Part shown: piece by piece, positions 22,000 through 32,738 of the stretch | Layout: the number at the start of each line of letters is the position of its first letter | Numbering within the stretch: position 1 is the first letter of the stretch | Assembly: GCA_031763025.1 (NCBI GenBank) | Contig: JASSKH010000010.1 | Coordinates: 15,152,085 to 15,216,084, forward strand | Reading direction: 5' to 3' | Origin: Macrocystis pyrifera | Taxonomy: Eukaryota > Sar > Phaeophyceae > Laminariales > Laminariaceae | DNA length: 64,000 nt | The notes under the pieces: generated by a model | What the model was told of the DNA's origin: nothing | Databases searched by the model: none | Seen by the model: the letters and a program-made list of their open reading frames with translations, nothing else | Position numbers and translations under genes: made by a program

Positions 22000-22760
22000 C
22001 TGCTCGTTGATGCCTTTCGTGATCTCGGTCCCGGAAGGAGGCGCTCCTGTCACGTCCAGGCCGCGCCGCATCAACCCCATCCTGGCCAAGGAAGTGGAGG
22101 CCACCTTGGATCAGTACCTAGCGGCAGGTCTGATCCAGCACTCGACTTCCCCGTACTCGAGCCCGCTGGTGGTCATCCCGAAGAAGTCTGGAGGCGTTCG
22201 GATCACCGTGAACTACAAAAAACTCAACCAGATCAGCAACCTCAGCCAGCTGCCTATTCCTCGCGTGGACCAAGTCCTCGACTCCCTGGGGAAGGGACGG
22301 GCGTTTTCCCTCTTCGACTTGGTCTCCTCGTTCCACCAGATTACCGCGCACAAGGACACCGTCCCTCCTACGGCGTTCTGCACCCCCACGGGCCTTTACG
22401 AGTGGCTCGTCATGCCCCAAGGCAGCAGTGCTTCGCCCGGCTGGTTCGTCAAAGTGATTAACGAAGTCATTAAAGGCCTGGCACAAGTGGCGGCCTACCT
22501 TGATGATGTGATCGTTTTCGACTCTGACCCGACGGCCCACGTCAGGACGATACGAGCCCTCTTCGAACGCCTGCGCAAACACATCTTCAAGCTCTCCCCC
22601 TCGAAGGCTCGCCTCGGCGCCACGGACGCCAATTTTCTGGGCCACTCCATTTCGCCCGCGGGTATAAGCCCTAATGCGGAAAAAGTTTCGGCTTTGATGA
22701 AAATGCCCATGCCCAAGAACCTTAAGCAGGTCCGCGCCCTGATGGGCGGCGTAGGATTAT
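22000..22760 (+). CDS. Gypsy reverse transcriptase domain
   Basis: RT motifs are visible in order: SPYSSPLVVIPKK, RITVNYKKLN, FSLFDLVSSFHQI, TPTGLYEWLVMPQG and the catalytic AYLDDVIVF (about 22494). Then come FLGHSIS and the thumb segment with PKNLKQVRALMG. Fossil element; family role is synthesis of element cDNA. Confidence 0.92.
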
Positions 22761-22929
22761 ATCGCAAATTCCTGCCCGACCTGTCTAAACGGATACGTCG
22801 TCTCACCGCCCTTCTCCGGAAGGAGGTCAAGTATGTCTTCACGCCGGCTATGGAAGTTATCGTCCGCCAGATCCTCGCCGAGCTCGCGGCCCCACCGATT
22901 TTGGTCTTCCCTGACTGGGATGCCGTAGC

Positions 22930-23310
22930 CGACGGCTCCCGCCCCTTCCACGTGTACTGCGACGCCTGCATCGACGGTTTCGGTGCCGCGCTCGAACAAG
23001 AACAACCGGACGGCTCGGTACGGCCCATTGCTTATATCAGCCGCGCCACCCTCGATTCCGAGAGGCACCGGACACCGTTGGACCTGGAAGCTGGCAGCAT
23101 TGTCTGGGCCATCAAACGACACCGAGGTTACCTGTGGAGCACGAAGTTTCGAATATTTTCGGACCACAAAGCACTTGAGAGTATCGGCAAAGTAGGGGAC
23201 CACAACGCGCGAGTCCAGCGGTGGCTCGAGTTCCTCACCGCGTTCGACTACACCCTCGAGTACCGCAAGGGCAGCGCTAACGGAAATGCTGACTTTCTCT
23301 CCCGCTTGCC
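22930..23310 (+). CDS. Gypsy RNase H domain
   Basis: FHVYCDACIDGFGAAL carries the first catalytic Asp, LDLEAGSIVWAI the Glu, FRIFSDHKALE the second Asp, and GNADFLSRLP closes the domain. It is contiguous with the RT domain. Confidence 0.9.
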
Positions 23311-23699
23311 GGAGCCCGCCACAGAACACGACCGCAGTGGGTCTAGCTGCCTCAACCCCGTCGAGGACGGTGGTATTTTCCTCATCCGAGCCTGCGGGCT
23401 TCGCACTCGCTCTTCGCTGACCCCTGGTGTCGGTTTGGGTGGGCTGATGTCCCGCAGTGAAAGTGCCGTCTTGCGTGGGCTACCTCTCGCCTCTTCGGAT
23501 TTATGCGATTTTCGCACACACGGGCCACGTATGAGGATTGACGACCTCTCTGCTCCTTCGGGGAGATTCGTCGCTCGTGTATCTGCTTCCGTCGCCACCG
23601 TCGACCGATGTCCTGGCTTGGGGGCTTTTTCACCCCCCGCCAACGACGCTTTCGCTTCGGTTTTTGTCGTACCCTTCGGGGGCGACCAGGGCTCTACAG

Positions 23700-24195
23700 A
23701 AGCCCCCGCTGCAGCGATGATTGTCGCCCAGCGTGATCCTCTCCCGACGAGCACTTTACAGGTCGCAGATTCCGCCGTGAGCACTGCTCCGGCCGCGTCT
23801 TCCCTCTCAGGCCAGGGCTCTGCACAAGCCTCCGCTGCAGCGATGATTGTCGCCCAGCGCGCTCCTCTCCCGACGAGCACTTTACAGGTCGAAGATTCCG
23901 TCGTGAGCACTGCTCCGGCCGCGTCTTCCCTCTCAGGTTAGGGCTCTGCAGAAGCCCCCGCTGCAGCGATGATTGCCGCCTAGCGCGCTCCTCCCCCGAC
24001 GAGCACTTTACAGGTCGAATATTCCGTCGTGAGCACTGCTCCGGCCGCGTCTTCCCTTACATGCCAGGGCTCTGCAGAAGCCCCCGCTGCAGCGACGATG
24101 GTCGCCCAGCGCGCTCCTCCCCCGACGAGCACTTTACAGGGAAAAGATTCCGCTGTGATCACTGATCCGGCCGCGTCTATCCCATCGCCGCCTGG
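23700..24195 (+). repeat. 126-bp tandem repeats in Gypsy pol spacer
   Basis: Four units are phased exactly 126 bp apart (landmark GCGATGATTGTCGCCCAGCG or variant at 23714, 23840, 23966 and 24092). The unit is 42 codons and encodes an Ala/Ser/Thr/Pro-rich linker (AQRAPLPTSTLQ, then AASSLSG). It sits between RNase H and integrase. Confidence 0.85.
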
Positions 24196-24839
24196 CAACC
24201 CGGCGCCTCCGAACGTTTTGCCGTCTTCAGGTCGCATCTCATCTCGGACTCGACGACGAACAGCCGCCGCCGCTGGCACCGTGCCGCCTGCTGTTGATTA
24301 CAGCTTCGGGCCCGGCGGGGCCCCTAGACCATCAACCCGGCGTGCTATCACCCCGCTGCGAGCCCCTGGGCCGCGACCGCCCGCACCCGTCGTTTTGGCC
24401 CCGACTCCTGCCGCCTCGTCCGTCCCGACGGTACGCATCCCGTCCGGCCGCGACCGCACCGAGCCCGTGGGAACTCCTCTTTTACGACTTCCGCCGCCAA
24501 CTGACGCACCTCCCGTCACCTCGACCGACTTGGACGCCCTCGGCGCAGCTGCCGAGTTTCAGTTCGGTGATTCCGCAGCGCGCTATTCGCACGCCGACTG
24601 GGCTCGGGAACAACAGGCTGAGCCCGCGTGCAACGCCACCATGCGCTACATAGCCCTTGGCCGACCGGAAGTTTTGCCAGACGACTTTTTATCGGGTTTC
24701 CCTCCCCACCAGTGCCCTCCCTTTTCGGAGGTTCAGGAGCTGGCCAACAAAGGCCGCTTGCACATCACCGACGCGGGCATCGTTCTACTTGTCCGACAGC
24801 CGTCCCCCCCCCCTGCGTTGGATACGCCACGCCCGGTTG

Positions 24840-25680
24840 GTCGTACGGCCTGCTTATTGAACGACGAGCCTATTCGCATTTATGTTCTGCTGCTCATGAG
24901 CCCCTGGGTCATGCGGGCTTGCCATTCCACGGCTTCCTGCCACCTAGGAACCGCGCGCACCCTACGTATGCTCGAACGTTTCTACTGGTGGACCGGCATG
25001 AGCATCTGCACCCGGTGGTAGCTACGCAACTGCTTAAAGTGCCAAGCACGGAAAACGTCGCGGCAAACGGTCCGGTGGCCCTCCATCACGTTGCCCTTGC
25101 CAGAAGGGCCCGGCATCGCCGTCAGCATCGACTATTTCGGTCCCCTCCCGGTGACGCCTCGAGGTATTACCTACATCTTGCTTTTCACTGATCGTTTCAG
25201 CCGCCGAGCTGACATGTACGCCGTCACAGCGGCAGAGTTCACGGCTGAGGGCACGGCTAACATTCTCATCAACCGGTATATCCCTCTTTGGGGGTGCCCG
25301 CGCAGCATCCTCTCGGACAACGGTCTCCAGTTCTGCTCCAAGCTTTCGCACGCCGTATATCAGCTTCTCAGGGTTCGAAAAATTGCCACCAGCTCCTACC
25401 ACCCAAACGGCAACGGTGGGGTGGAACGTGTAAACCACACGATGGCCCAGAGGTTGGCAATGGTCGTCAAAGAGCTCCAAAACAACTGGGATGAACAGCT
25501 CCCCTCACGTCGAAATTGCGTACAACAATTCCGTCAGTGCCGCCACGGGTCTGGCTCCCAACGAGGTACATATGGGTCGACTCCCACGCCTCCTTCTTAC
25601 GATTTTCGAGCGTGCTGGAGTCGCCAGCCACCAGAGCTTGACCCGCGACCACCTCGCCTACTGCGACTTGGCGACGGACC
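24840..25680 (+). CDS. Gypsy integrase domain
   Basis: An HHCC zinc finger region (H in CHLGTARTL, then C-x2-C in NCLKCQ) precedes the catalytic core. The acidic residues are in SIDYFGPL (about 25127), ILSDNGLQF (about 25310) and GGVERVNH (about 25420), matching D,D-35-E. Part of a fossil element. Confidence 0.85.
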
Positions 25681-26179
25681 GCCAGCAGCGCGCGTACGAT
25701 ATCGTTCGAGAACACCACGCCCTCACTGTCGCTCGCGTGAACCGCCGCAACTCCGCCCTCTCCGACGCTCTGCGTCCGGTCCCTAAATTTGGCGTTGGTG
25801 GTTGGGTGTGGGTGTACAATACGGCGGCCACCATCCGCCAGGGCGCGAAACCAGACACGGACGCCAAGGTCCTCAAGGCCAAACTCTCACTCAACTGGAC
25901 GGGCCCCTACAAAGTTCTCGCAGTTGGCCCCTGCTCCTCAGCGGACACCCCGGATGGATCTCCTCTCGGAGCAAAGCTCCTGTATTTGGATCTTCCTTCC
26001 GATATGCCCGGCGCTGAGGCTCGCCGGCGCGTATCTGTTCAACGCTGCAAGCCCTGTGCCAACCCCCACGACCGTGGCGACATGACGAAGTATTTGCCGG
26101 CGGGGTTGACGCAATACGTGCTCAACAATTTCTCCAAGAAATCCCCTCCGTACCACGTCACCGAGGACGACGTTTCGCC

Positions 26180-26340
26180 CCCTCTTGAACGACTCGAAGT
26201 GGAAAAGTTTACTGGACATCAATCGATTAGAGGTCGAGGTGGCGTCTTCGCGGTGATGTACGAGACGCACTGGAAGGGACTATCCCGGCCATCCTGGGAA
26301 CGGGAAATGGACCTTCATCTTTCTCGCCACGCAATTTTGC
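26180..26340 (+). CDS. Chromodomain at Gypsy integrase C-terminus
   Basis: LERLEVEKFTGHQSIRG, then VMYETHWKGLSRPSWERE and ILRYWAG, have the chromodomain pattern: a beta strand with V-E-K, then W-K-G followed by S-W-E. In chromoviruses this domain steers integration toward modified histones. Confidence 0.75.
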
Positions 26341-26519
26341 GCTACTGGGCCGGCACCCCGAACCAACACCGCCAAACCAACCGCCTGTACCGCCGAATGA
26401 GAATTGCCGCGGCACAACGGGAGCTTTCTCGGAGGAACGGCGAGCGGTTTCTGGCACCCGGCTATGGTTGCATATCGCACGCCGATTGGCTCCGCCGATA
26501 CAGCAACACTGTACTTCCC

Positions 26520-26660
26520 AACGGGGCCCACTTTTGGTACAAGGGCGACGACGGTCTGTGGTGGCTCGGGAAAATCAGCGCAACTACACCGACGGATGGA
26601 GTATATTTGGTTCGATTTTTGGACGACCCGTGGCCAATCAAGCTTCCTCTTTCTCCGGGG
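26520..26660 (+). CDS. Tudor-like tail of Gypsy polyprotein
   Basis: HFWYKGDDGLWWLGKI followed by YLVRFLDDPWPIKLPL resembles Tudor/Agenet-type folds, with an aromatic W-x-G-K start and an F-L-D-D-P-W core. It follows the chromodomain by about 60 residues. The assignment rests on pattern only. Confidence 0.45.
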
Positions 26661-26789
26661 CGCTACACGACTTCGACGAGAGCTGTACGAGGTTCTTGGT
26701 GTCTGCAAATTCACTTGGCTAGCGCGTTTACACGGGGGGTCCAGCGTAACGTAGATGAATCTCGAGGTGCCGCCGTGGATAGCTGATTT

Positions 26790-27360
26790 TCGCTTCTTGA
26801 CTGCACTCGATCCTTCGTATTTATTTATTTTTTGTCGTCTTCCTGGACTTTGGGGGATGAATTTTTGTCTGCCCGATATGTTTCTGGTGTGTTTTCCTTT
26901 TTTTTTTGGGGGGGGGGGGGCTGGGTTGGGGATGTGTTTTTTGCGTATTTTGTCCTGCCTACCCCCCCCGCCCAGTGTCGGGACTGGTCTGGGCACCCGG
27001 CCGCTCATTGCGGCCCAGGACGCGCTTTCAGAGTTGTGGACTGGGTTTAGGTGGTTCTTGCCGTCTCCCGTGTTATTTTTCTTTTCGTTCCCGTACTCAC
27101 TTTTCGCTTTTCCGTGCATCTTCCTCGCCCCCCCCCCCCGTGCGGGCGGCATGGCGATGGCTTTCACCGACGATTTCTTCCTGCCCCTTAAGGCTAGGTC
27201 TTCCCTATATTTTTTTTACGTACTTTGCCGGCTTCGTTGCCTCGCCGTTCAGAAGTGTGGGAGTGGGTTTTGAGGAGCCGCATCTTTGACTCATGTTCTA
27301 GTTCGTGGAATCGGGGTTTCCACGAATTTCCCATAATTCTGCATATACGGCTCATCAGAG
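26790..27360. other. Gypsy downstream non-coding region
   Basis: Contains T-rich and C-rich runs and a G tract near 26907-26920 that could be a polypurine tract. I found no copy of the following sequence upstream of gag, so no 3' LTR can be defined. Open frames here are low-complexity. Confidence 0.4.
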
Positions 27361-27368
27361 TGGGCTAG

Positions 27369-27643
27369 TGTTATGATACTGCTTTGTATGAGGTTGAAAG
27401 CCCGGTAATTACCTAGGTTCAGTCACTGGGAACGTATTTGTAGTACTTGGAAGGCGTATCTTAGATGGAAAACCAGGGGCTTTCCAGAGGCGCACGAGCT
27501 TGGTCGCAGTCTCCACGTGCACGAAAGGAATAAAACTGCTCTTCTTCTATAGCTAAGCAACACACGTGAGTACCAACGATTACCGAGTTAAAAGGCAGAC
27601 CTGTCCAGGGATACAAAGTGTCCCGCAATCGTTGATCTTAACA
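27369..27643 (+). repeat. Solo-LTR-like repeat (TGTTA...TAACA)
   Basis: This is the longest intact copy of the dispersed repeat also found at about 2450 and 5282. It runs 275 bp, begins TGTTATGATACTG and ends GATCTTAACA, with terminal TGTTA/TAACA inverted ends typical of LTRs. Flanking 5-mers do not match, so no target duplication survives. Confidence 0.65.
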
Positions 27644-28004
27644 ACAGGTCGCCATTTCGAGGAGGGTATCGCGATTTAGATTCTAGCTTATTAGGGGTCG
27701 TCAGGAATCGAGAAGGAGCAGAGGGGGGGGGCATGACAGACCCACACCGATGGCGTGGGGATGGAGCTTGGATGCGGCTTAGGATTAAGAATATAAAGTA
27801 GCGAGTACATAGTAAGATGTAGGAAGGAGTAAAGACAACACATGAGAGTATCGTAGATACAGCATAAAGGAAGTAGACATAGACGATAGATAGACCTGTG
27901 CATAGGTTTCCTTTGTATCCGGGTATTTCTTCTTTCAGTAATGTTTTGATTGATCAATGGTGAAAAGCTCATGCTGCACATTGTCGGATGGCAAGCCTAA
28001 TAAC

Positions 28005-28345
28005 AATGTATCGTATGTACGTGCGTATAATTGTTGGTTGTCATTTGCGATGACAGCACAGTAAGGCTTGATCTGTGTGAGCATGATGTGCGTGCGGGTG
28101 CCATTAGCGCCCACTTCCGGGTATTTCGGGTGGATTCCGGGTCAATTTCGGTTTAATATCGGTCGAAAATGTCGCATTTTTCATTTTTCCAGCAACAACA
28201 AAAAAACTCCGCGGCTACCGACGCAGCTCGCGACGGCGGTCACGGTCATATTGCTGTTTCACGTTACAATTATTTTATTTAAAAGACATGCACTGAAAAG
28301 TGATGACAACAAATTGTCCTGCATGGGCCGTACGATATATTGACG
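28005..28345. repeat. Dispersed repeat, copy of 16890-17220
   Basis: See the copy at 16890. A shorter relative of its left edge (TTGTCGGAAGGCAAGC) also occurs near 36755. Confidence 0.7.
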
Positions 28346-29385
28346 GTCGCCAGCCCCAATCCAGGCAATTCACCATTAACAGGTGTTTATGTCGGAAAGG
28401 GGAAGCTCCACACACCCCGGCCCGCGCGCCCTTAGTTCGACTAACGATGCCGCCTCCTTCACCCCGGCCCCGGTAACCTGTTGACACGAATCTTGCAAAA
28501 AAACAACAAGGCTCGAGTCTACGGATACGAACACATTGTTAGTGATGCATCGGTCGGACACACTCCGTACTCTCCTCGTAGATGTAATGCAACGCCTCGT
28601 AGCGGCGACGGCTGTAAAACCATCACCACTACACACACAGGTGGCAGTAGGCAACGGCATTTGCTTGTTTGCAGCATATTAAAACTAGTATTAAAAACTA
28701 GTATGATCAACAGTGCATCCAAGGACATCGAAGCAAAAAATCCCGAGAGGCATTGTAGCGCCATACAATACACGTCACCTTGGACTTTTGGAGCAATGGT
28801 GTACAATTAAATGGTAGTTCCACTACGTCGTAGCGGTATTGGTTGCCTCAGCGTTCTCGGATGTTGTCGGTCAAAATACGTTAGTATCACCATCACACGA
28901 GTCAAGGGCCACCAGAACTTCCCTTTCTGTGGATTGCGACCCAATAGAAACTACCAGAACCACGTTTACGAGCGAGGCGACTTGCTATTAATAGTCTTCA
29001 CGGGTGGCAAAAATACCGGGGTTCCTTGTGAGCTTCGAATGAAATCGGAGACCTTTGAATTGGTATTTCTGTGCCTTCTGCCAGCGCGCGCAGCAGTTGA
29101 CAACAGATGCAAACATCCACCAGCGCGGGTTCCTATTAATAGTGATGAGCTGTTTTATCTTTACCGATGGTGTTACACGCAGACAGGGTGAGTAGCCTCA
29201 GCATTCGCCGGGGGCAAGTCCCAGCTGATACCGAACTAACTCCGAGCCTCACTTCAGTAAACCCTTACACTTGAAGCGGCGATTCAAGCAAACACACACG
29301 TCACATCACGCTTCAGAAGGACTACCATCGAAGGGCCAAACTACGGCTCGAAATAGCAACTGACGGTGACAATATTGCAGAGAGG
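28346..29385. other. No recognised gene
   Basis: Several open frames of 90-126 codons exist on both strands without recognisable domains or convincing splice structure. The stretch lies directly downstream of the OST5 gene (minus strand) and may hold its 3' untranslated region. Confidence 0.35.
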
Positions 29386-29604
29386 CTAGACATACACCCC
29401 GGACCAAAGCAAAACAAAGAGCGTTCCAAATCCTAGAAGCGCAGATGATGTCAGCACCAGAGGCAAGTCCTTCGTAACGCTTTGCTCCTTCTTCGCGTTC
29501 ATTTGTTGTACGAAAGATACCGACATGAAGCCCAGCCCTGCCGTGACGAGAGCCGCCCCAAGGGTACCATACAGCTGCGGTGGGACTGGGCTCGAATATG
29601 CTAC
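29386..29604 (-). CDS. OST5: Oligosaccharyltransferase subunit OST5/TMEM258, last exon
   Basis: Reading the minus strand from an acceptor (CGCGACAG, then exon at 29604) to a TAG at 29388-29386 gives 72 residues beginning VAYSSPVPPQLYG and ending GTLFVLLWSGVYV. The pattern fits TMEM258/OST5: S-P-V-x-P, a first hydrophobic segment (TLGAALVTAGLGFMSVSFV), a short charged loop (NAKKEQSVTKDL), then a second segment ending G-F-G-x-L-F-x-L-L-W-x-G-x-Y-V. This small two-helix ER membrane protein is a subunit of the complex that transfers glycan to Asn during N-glycosylation. Human TMEM258 has 79 residues, so only the first few residues, including Met, must lie in an upstream exon at higher coordinates that I could not place. 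No frame damage is seen. Confidence 0.82.
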   Translation of the reverse strand, partial: VAYSSPVPPQLYGTLGAALVTAGLGFMSVSFVQQMNAKKEQSVTKDLPLVLTSSALLGFGTLFVLLWSGVYV

Positions 29605-30880
29605 CTGTCGCGGATACGAGCAGTGGCGTTTACGTGCGATTAGGACAGATTTTCAATAAATGCAGAACCCGCTGTCGGAAGTAGTAGATTCAGAAGCGTT
29701 TTGTCGGCGAGGAAACAAAAAAAGGGGTGCTTGACAAGGCGACTTTTTGGGTATCAAAACTACGAGGAGCGAGATTGGTCTGCTCAGGATAAACGAGGTG
29801 TGAAAGATGCCAACCGTCGTGATAAGCGATTACCTTTCGTTCTCTAGACCGATCAATCATCGGGCCAATTTTTTTCGTCTTTCTTGGGTGCACATTTCCG
29901 TATATCCCCAATGGCCGGATCAGCAGCGTAGATTTGTCTGTAGAGGTGGAAGCATACGACCAATGAATCTCCGACTGTGTGAAGATCCTGGTTCACCCAA
30001 GGAACCGACCCGAGAAGTCAACCACAGACTTCGCCTGATGTACTGGGCTAATTTGTACTTGAATAACCAATGTATCGCAGTGATCCCTAGCAGCAGCTGT
30101 AAGACAATGACGCCGCCAGGTTTGGAATTGGAGGCGGGTGGCGGGCGCTACATAGCTAGCTTAACATGCCCGAAATAGCTACTGTGCTATGCCTGCAATA
30201 AATCTACATGCCTGAAATTTCTTCACGGATACAGGGGGATTGCTTTAGCCGTCCTCTGTTCAACGGTTTTTTTGCACATTTGGTTCAAATCTCATTTAAA
30301 AGCTTCTTAATCTCGCGCTGCAGACTATTCGGATATTAACTTTTTCTGGCTAAAACGGCAACAGCGTGAACTGCTGTATACCAATATCACACATCAGTAA
30401 ATTTGCTGGCAATCTGATAAACACCTCAACGAAACATTTTTGTCCATTACTCACGGCGGTTTTAGTCCGACCTGGATGAATTTTCGCCTATATCTTCTGT
30501 GACACCAGTATATTACGAAAGTTCGTAGGCGCGTACTTTTTGGATAGATATCGGGGTTGATTTACTGTTTTTATGGGGTTCCAGTAAAACTCGTACCAGG
30601 TAAATCGCCCGCGCCGCCCTGAACCCCGGCTAATGGCGGACCTAAACCTTATCGAGAAAGTGCGCGGCAACGATTCTTCAAAACGTATCAGAGAAGATCC
30701 GTGCGCAATATATTTCAGATCCGACTACAAAAACCACGTTATGAGAACGATAATCACTTTTGCGGTTTGCCTTCGCTGAATCAGCCTGTAAATTATACAA
30801 GGCGCTTCGCTCAGCAAGGAAAAGTACAACAAAGTATGCGAAGCGGACAGAGGTCCATGATTGATTGTACTGTAGTTTTA
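29605..30880. other. No firm gene; possible OST5 first exon and TE relics
   Basis: The missing first exon of the minus-strand OST5 gene should lie here. A frame near 30630-30665 reads MADLNLIEKV, reminiscent of the D-L-N-P-I-E motif of Tc1/mariner transposases, but its surroundings give no support. Confidence 0.35.
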
Positions 30881-30884
30881 ATAT

Positions 30885-30972
30885 TGTAGCTGCAAATTGG
30901 AGCCTTGAAAAATGCCAAGAGTCCCGCCACCATGATTCAGGAAAAAAAAACAGCTCGGACGCCACACGTATG
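30885..30972 (+). repeat. Dispersed repeat, copy of 716-803
   Basis: Same orientation as 716-803, with several substitutions and a longer A run. Confidence 0.6.
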
Positions 30973-30989
30973 ACTGCAACACCGTACGT

Positions 30990-31144
30990 ATTCCTTTTTG
31001 AGGCTCTCCCCCCACAACCGTCCAGGGCGCTCCTCCACCGCCGCCTCCACTACCACCCGTAGAATTCGCTCCGCCAGAAGCTAAGGCACCCGACTTGGAT
31101 CGCTTTAGCGGGGATGAACGGTAAATCGCGGACATGCTACTCAT
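30990..31144 (-). CDS. Possible first exon, Gly-rich protein
   Basis: From an ATG at 31144 the minus strand reads MSSMSAIYRSSPLKRSKSG, then a Gly/Ser stretch (GGANSTGGSGGGGGGAPW), before running into the dispersed repeat at 30972. Candidate GT donors occur near 31000. Amino-acid content is gene-like (Ser, basic, Gly) but no domain is recognised and no following exon was found. Confidence 0.25.
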
Positions 31145-31199
31145 TGCTCCGAGGTTGCACGTGCTGTGTTGTTGTGTGGAGAGCGAGCCTCACCAACTT

Positions 31200-31560
31200 A
31201 AACGAGAGAGAGCCTGTCTCATCGCTGAAAACCCCTCCCTGAAAATAAATAAAATACTGGTGAACTGGAATTGACTATCTTGAAAGTAGTGCAACACCGG
31301 CTATCTCGCTTAGTTTTGACGGGATTTGGATTCCGAGTCGCGTATTGAGAACCCATTTTTCGTTTCTTTTTCGGATATCTTTTCTTGTAATATATTGAAA
31401 TTAGTGTAGGATCGGCTCTCTCGTTCAGTTTCACGGAATTTCGATTTCAACTCCAGTTTGGAGCATCCGTATTTCGATTTTTTTCCATCATTTTCGTCGC
31501 AATTTTTAATCTTTAAATTCGTGTGGGATTTTTGTTATCTTGGATTTAGTGTGAGTAATT
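31200..31560. repeat. Weak tandem repeat, about 125 bp
   Basis: Similar blocks (TTGAAAGTAGTGCAACACCGGC against TTGAAATTAGTGTAGGATCGGC-like, each followed by CTC.C.TTAGTTT/TCAGTTT) recur at about 31280 and 31395. No gene is seen. Confidence 0.35.
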
Positions 31561-32039
31561 CATCTTGAGGTTAGTGTGAGGGAGAAAAGAAAGCAAAGAA
31601 CGCAGAGAAAGCAACAATATTGCCGAGAAAAAAAGTGTGGCACGATAAGAAAGAACGCAAAGGCACCATAGAACGCCAAGCAAGATGGTAGAAGCGACTA
31701 TTATTCGTCGTGGGCTCGCTGAGCGCGAGGCAGGTGATTATAATCAAGTAAAAAAAAGACAATTACGAACAAAAGCAAGTTTAAATCTCATAGTTATTTT
31801 TGTCCATCGCAAAATATTGATGGCTTTTGCGCTGATACTAGTGCTGGAAATTGCATCGGAAGTTTCAAGGCTTTTCACGATGTATCACCGAACCGCGGTA
31901 CGGTTTTTCACTTCGGAGAATCCTAGGGTACGTTGCGGGGCGGAATTTTTCATTTCCATACGGTGCGGTGCGGTTTGACACCTTACGGTGCGATGCCAAT
32001 TAACACCGCACCACACCGTAGCAAAGCACTTAATTTCAA

Positions 32040-32100
32040 AGAAAATATTGGGGATACACCCCACAACCACTGAGCTAATAGTCAGCGCTGACAGCTCAAT
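32040..32100 (-). repeat. tRNA-like (box A) fragment
   Basis: On the minus strand TTAGCTCAGTGGTTGTGG is a good A box of a tRNA gene, but no intact tRNA fold can be completed. Interpreted as tRNA-derived repeat. Confidence 0.4.
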
Positions 32101-32309
32101 GGTTAGGGTATAGTAAAAGCACAATCCGGGGTACACTAGTTCCACTTTCTGTTAAGTCGGAACCTCTATATTACTCAAGGGTTGCAACCTCTGTAGTCGG
32201 CGCTGCCCCGAACAGGAAGATTAAGGCGCTCCTTCTTGCCTGAACGTGTGTACCATGATCTTCTGGGTTACTTCCGTAATTTCCACCAAACAAGAAAAAC
32301 GGCAAGTTG

Positions 32310-32390
32310 CACGTCGGAGATATTTGAACCCCGGATCGTGCTTCATTAGAGATACACCGTAACCACTGAACTAACAATCAGCAGCTCGGT
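32310..32390 (-). repeat. tRNA-like repeat with A and B box
   Basis: The minus strand reads GTTAGTTCAGTGGTTACGG (A box) and, about 45 bp later, CCGGGGTTCAAATATC (B-box-like). Acceptor stems do not pair, so it is a SINE-like or decayed tRNA sequence rather than a working tRNA gene. Confidence 0.45.
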
Positions 32391-32574
32391 GCTTAAGTTA
32401 TATCTCTAACAGACCCCAAGAGCTTTTCGCGGTTTATATTTTCGAGAGTCGAAGGGCGCGATTTGGTGCGGATTTACGACATTTTTAGAATCATCAGACC
32501 CGGTGCGGTGCGGTACGGACGTCAATTTATGATAATCCTACGATGCCGTGCGGTTTTGTTCAAGGCATTATCAC

Positions 32575-32622
32575 ACGGTGCGGTGCGGTTCGTTAAAACA
32601 GCACCGAACCGCACCGCACCGT
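32575..32622. repeat. Perfect 18-bp hairpin, GGTGCGGTGCGG family
   Basis: ACGGTGCGGTGCGGTTCG at 32575-32592 and its exact reverse complement at 32605-32622 enclose a 12-nt loop. GGTGCGGTGCGG words recur at about 31960-31975 and 32500-32515 within the same 0.7 kb. Confidence 0.8.
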
Positions 32623-32738
32623 AAGAATAGCCGCACCGCGAAAAGCGTTGGAATTTTTCGATATACTGGAATATGAAACGTCGAACTTCCGAAATCCCGT
32701 ACCCAGGGTGTTTCGTACCGGTACGCATTCATAGCTCA

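Larger units (their letters stand above)
18206..26786 (+). mobile_element. Ty3/Gypsy retrotransposon with NADAR domain
   Basis: In order on the plus strand: gag with a CCHC zinc knuckle, a NADAR domain, aspartic protease, RT, RNase H, a tandem-repeat spacer, integrase, a chromodomain and a Tudor-like tail. The order RT-RH-INT and the chromodomain identify a Ty3/Gypsy element of chromovirus type. I could not find a matching pair of LTRs, so the true ends are unknown. The coding region is broken, with several interruptions. G-rich tract and non-coding DNA follow to about 27300. The intact appearance of most domains suggests modest age. Confidence 0.9.

Noticed and set aside
27369-27643. 3' LTR of the neighbouring Gypsy element
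   Set aside because: No matching copy lies upstream of gag; related copies at 2450 and 5282 are outside the element, so it is treated as a separate solo LTR.
30610-30670. Possible Tc1/mariner motif (DLNLIEKV)
   Set aside because: Only one short motif; the flanks in the same frame show no other transposase feature and no inverted ends were found.
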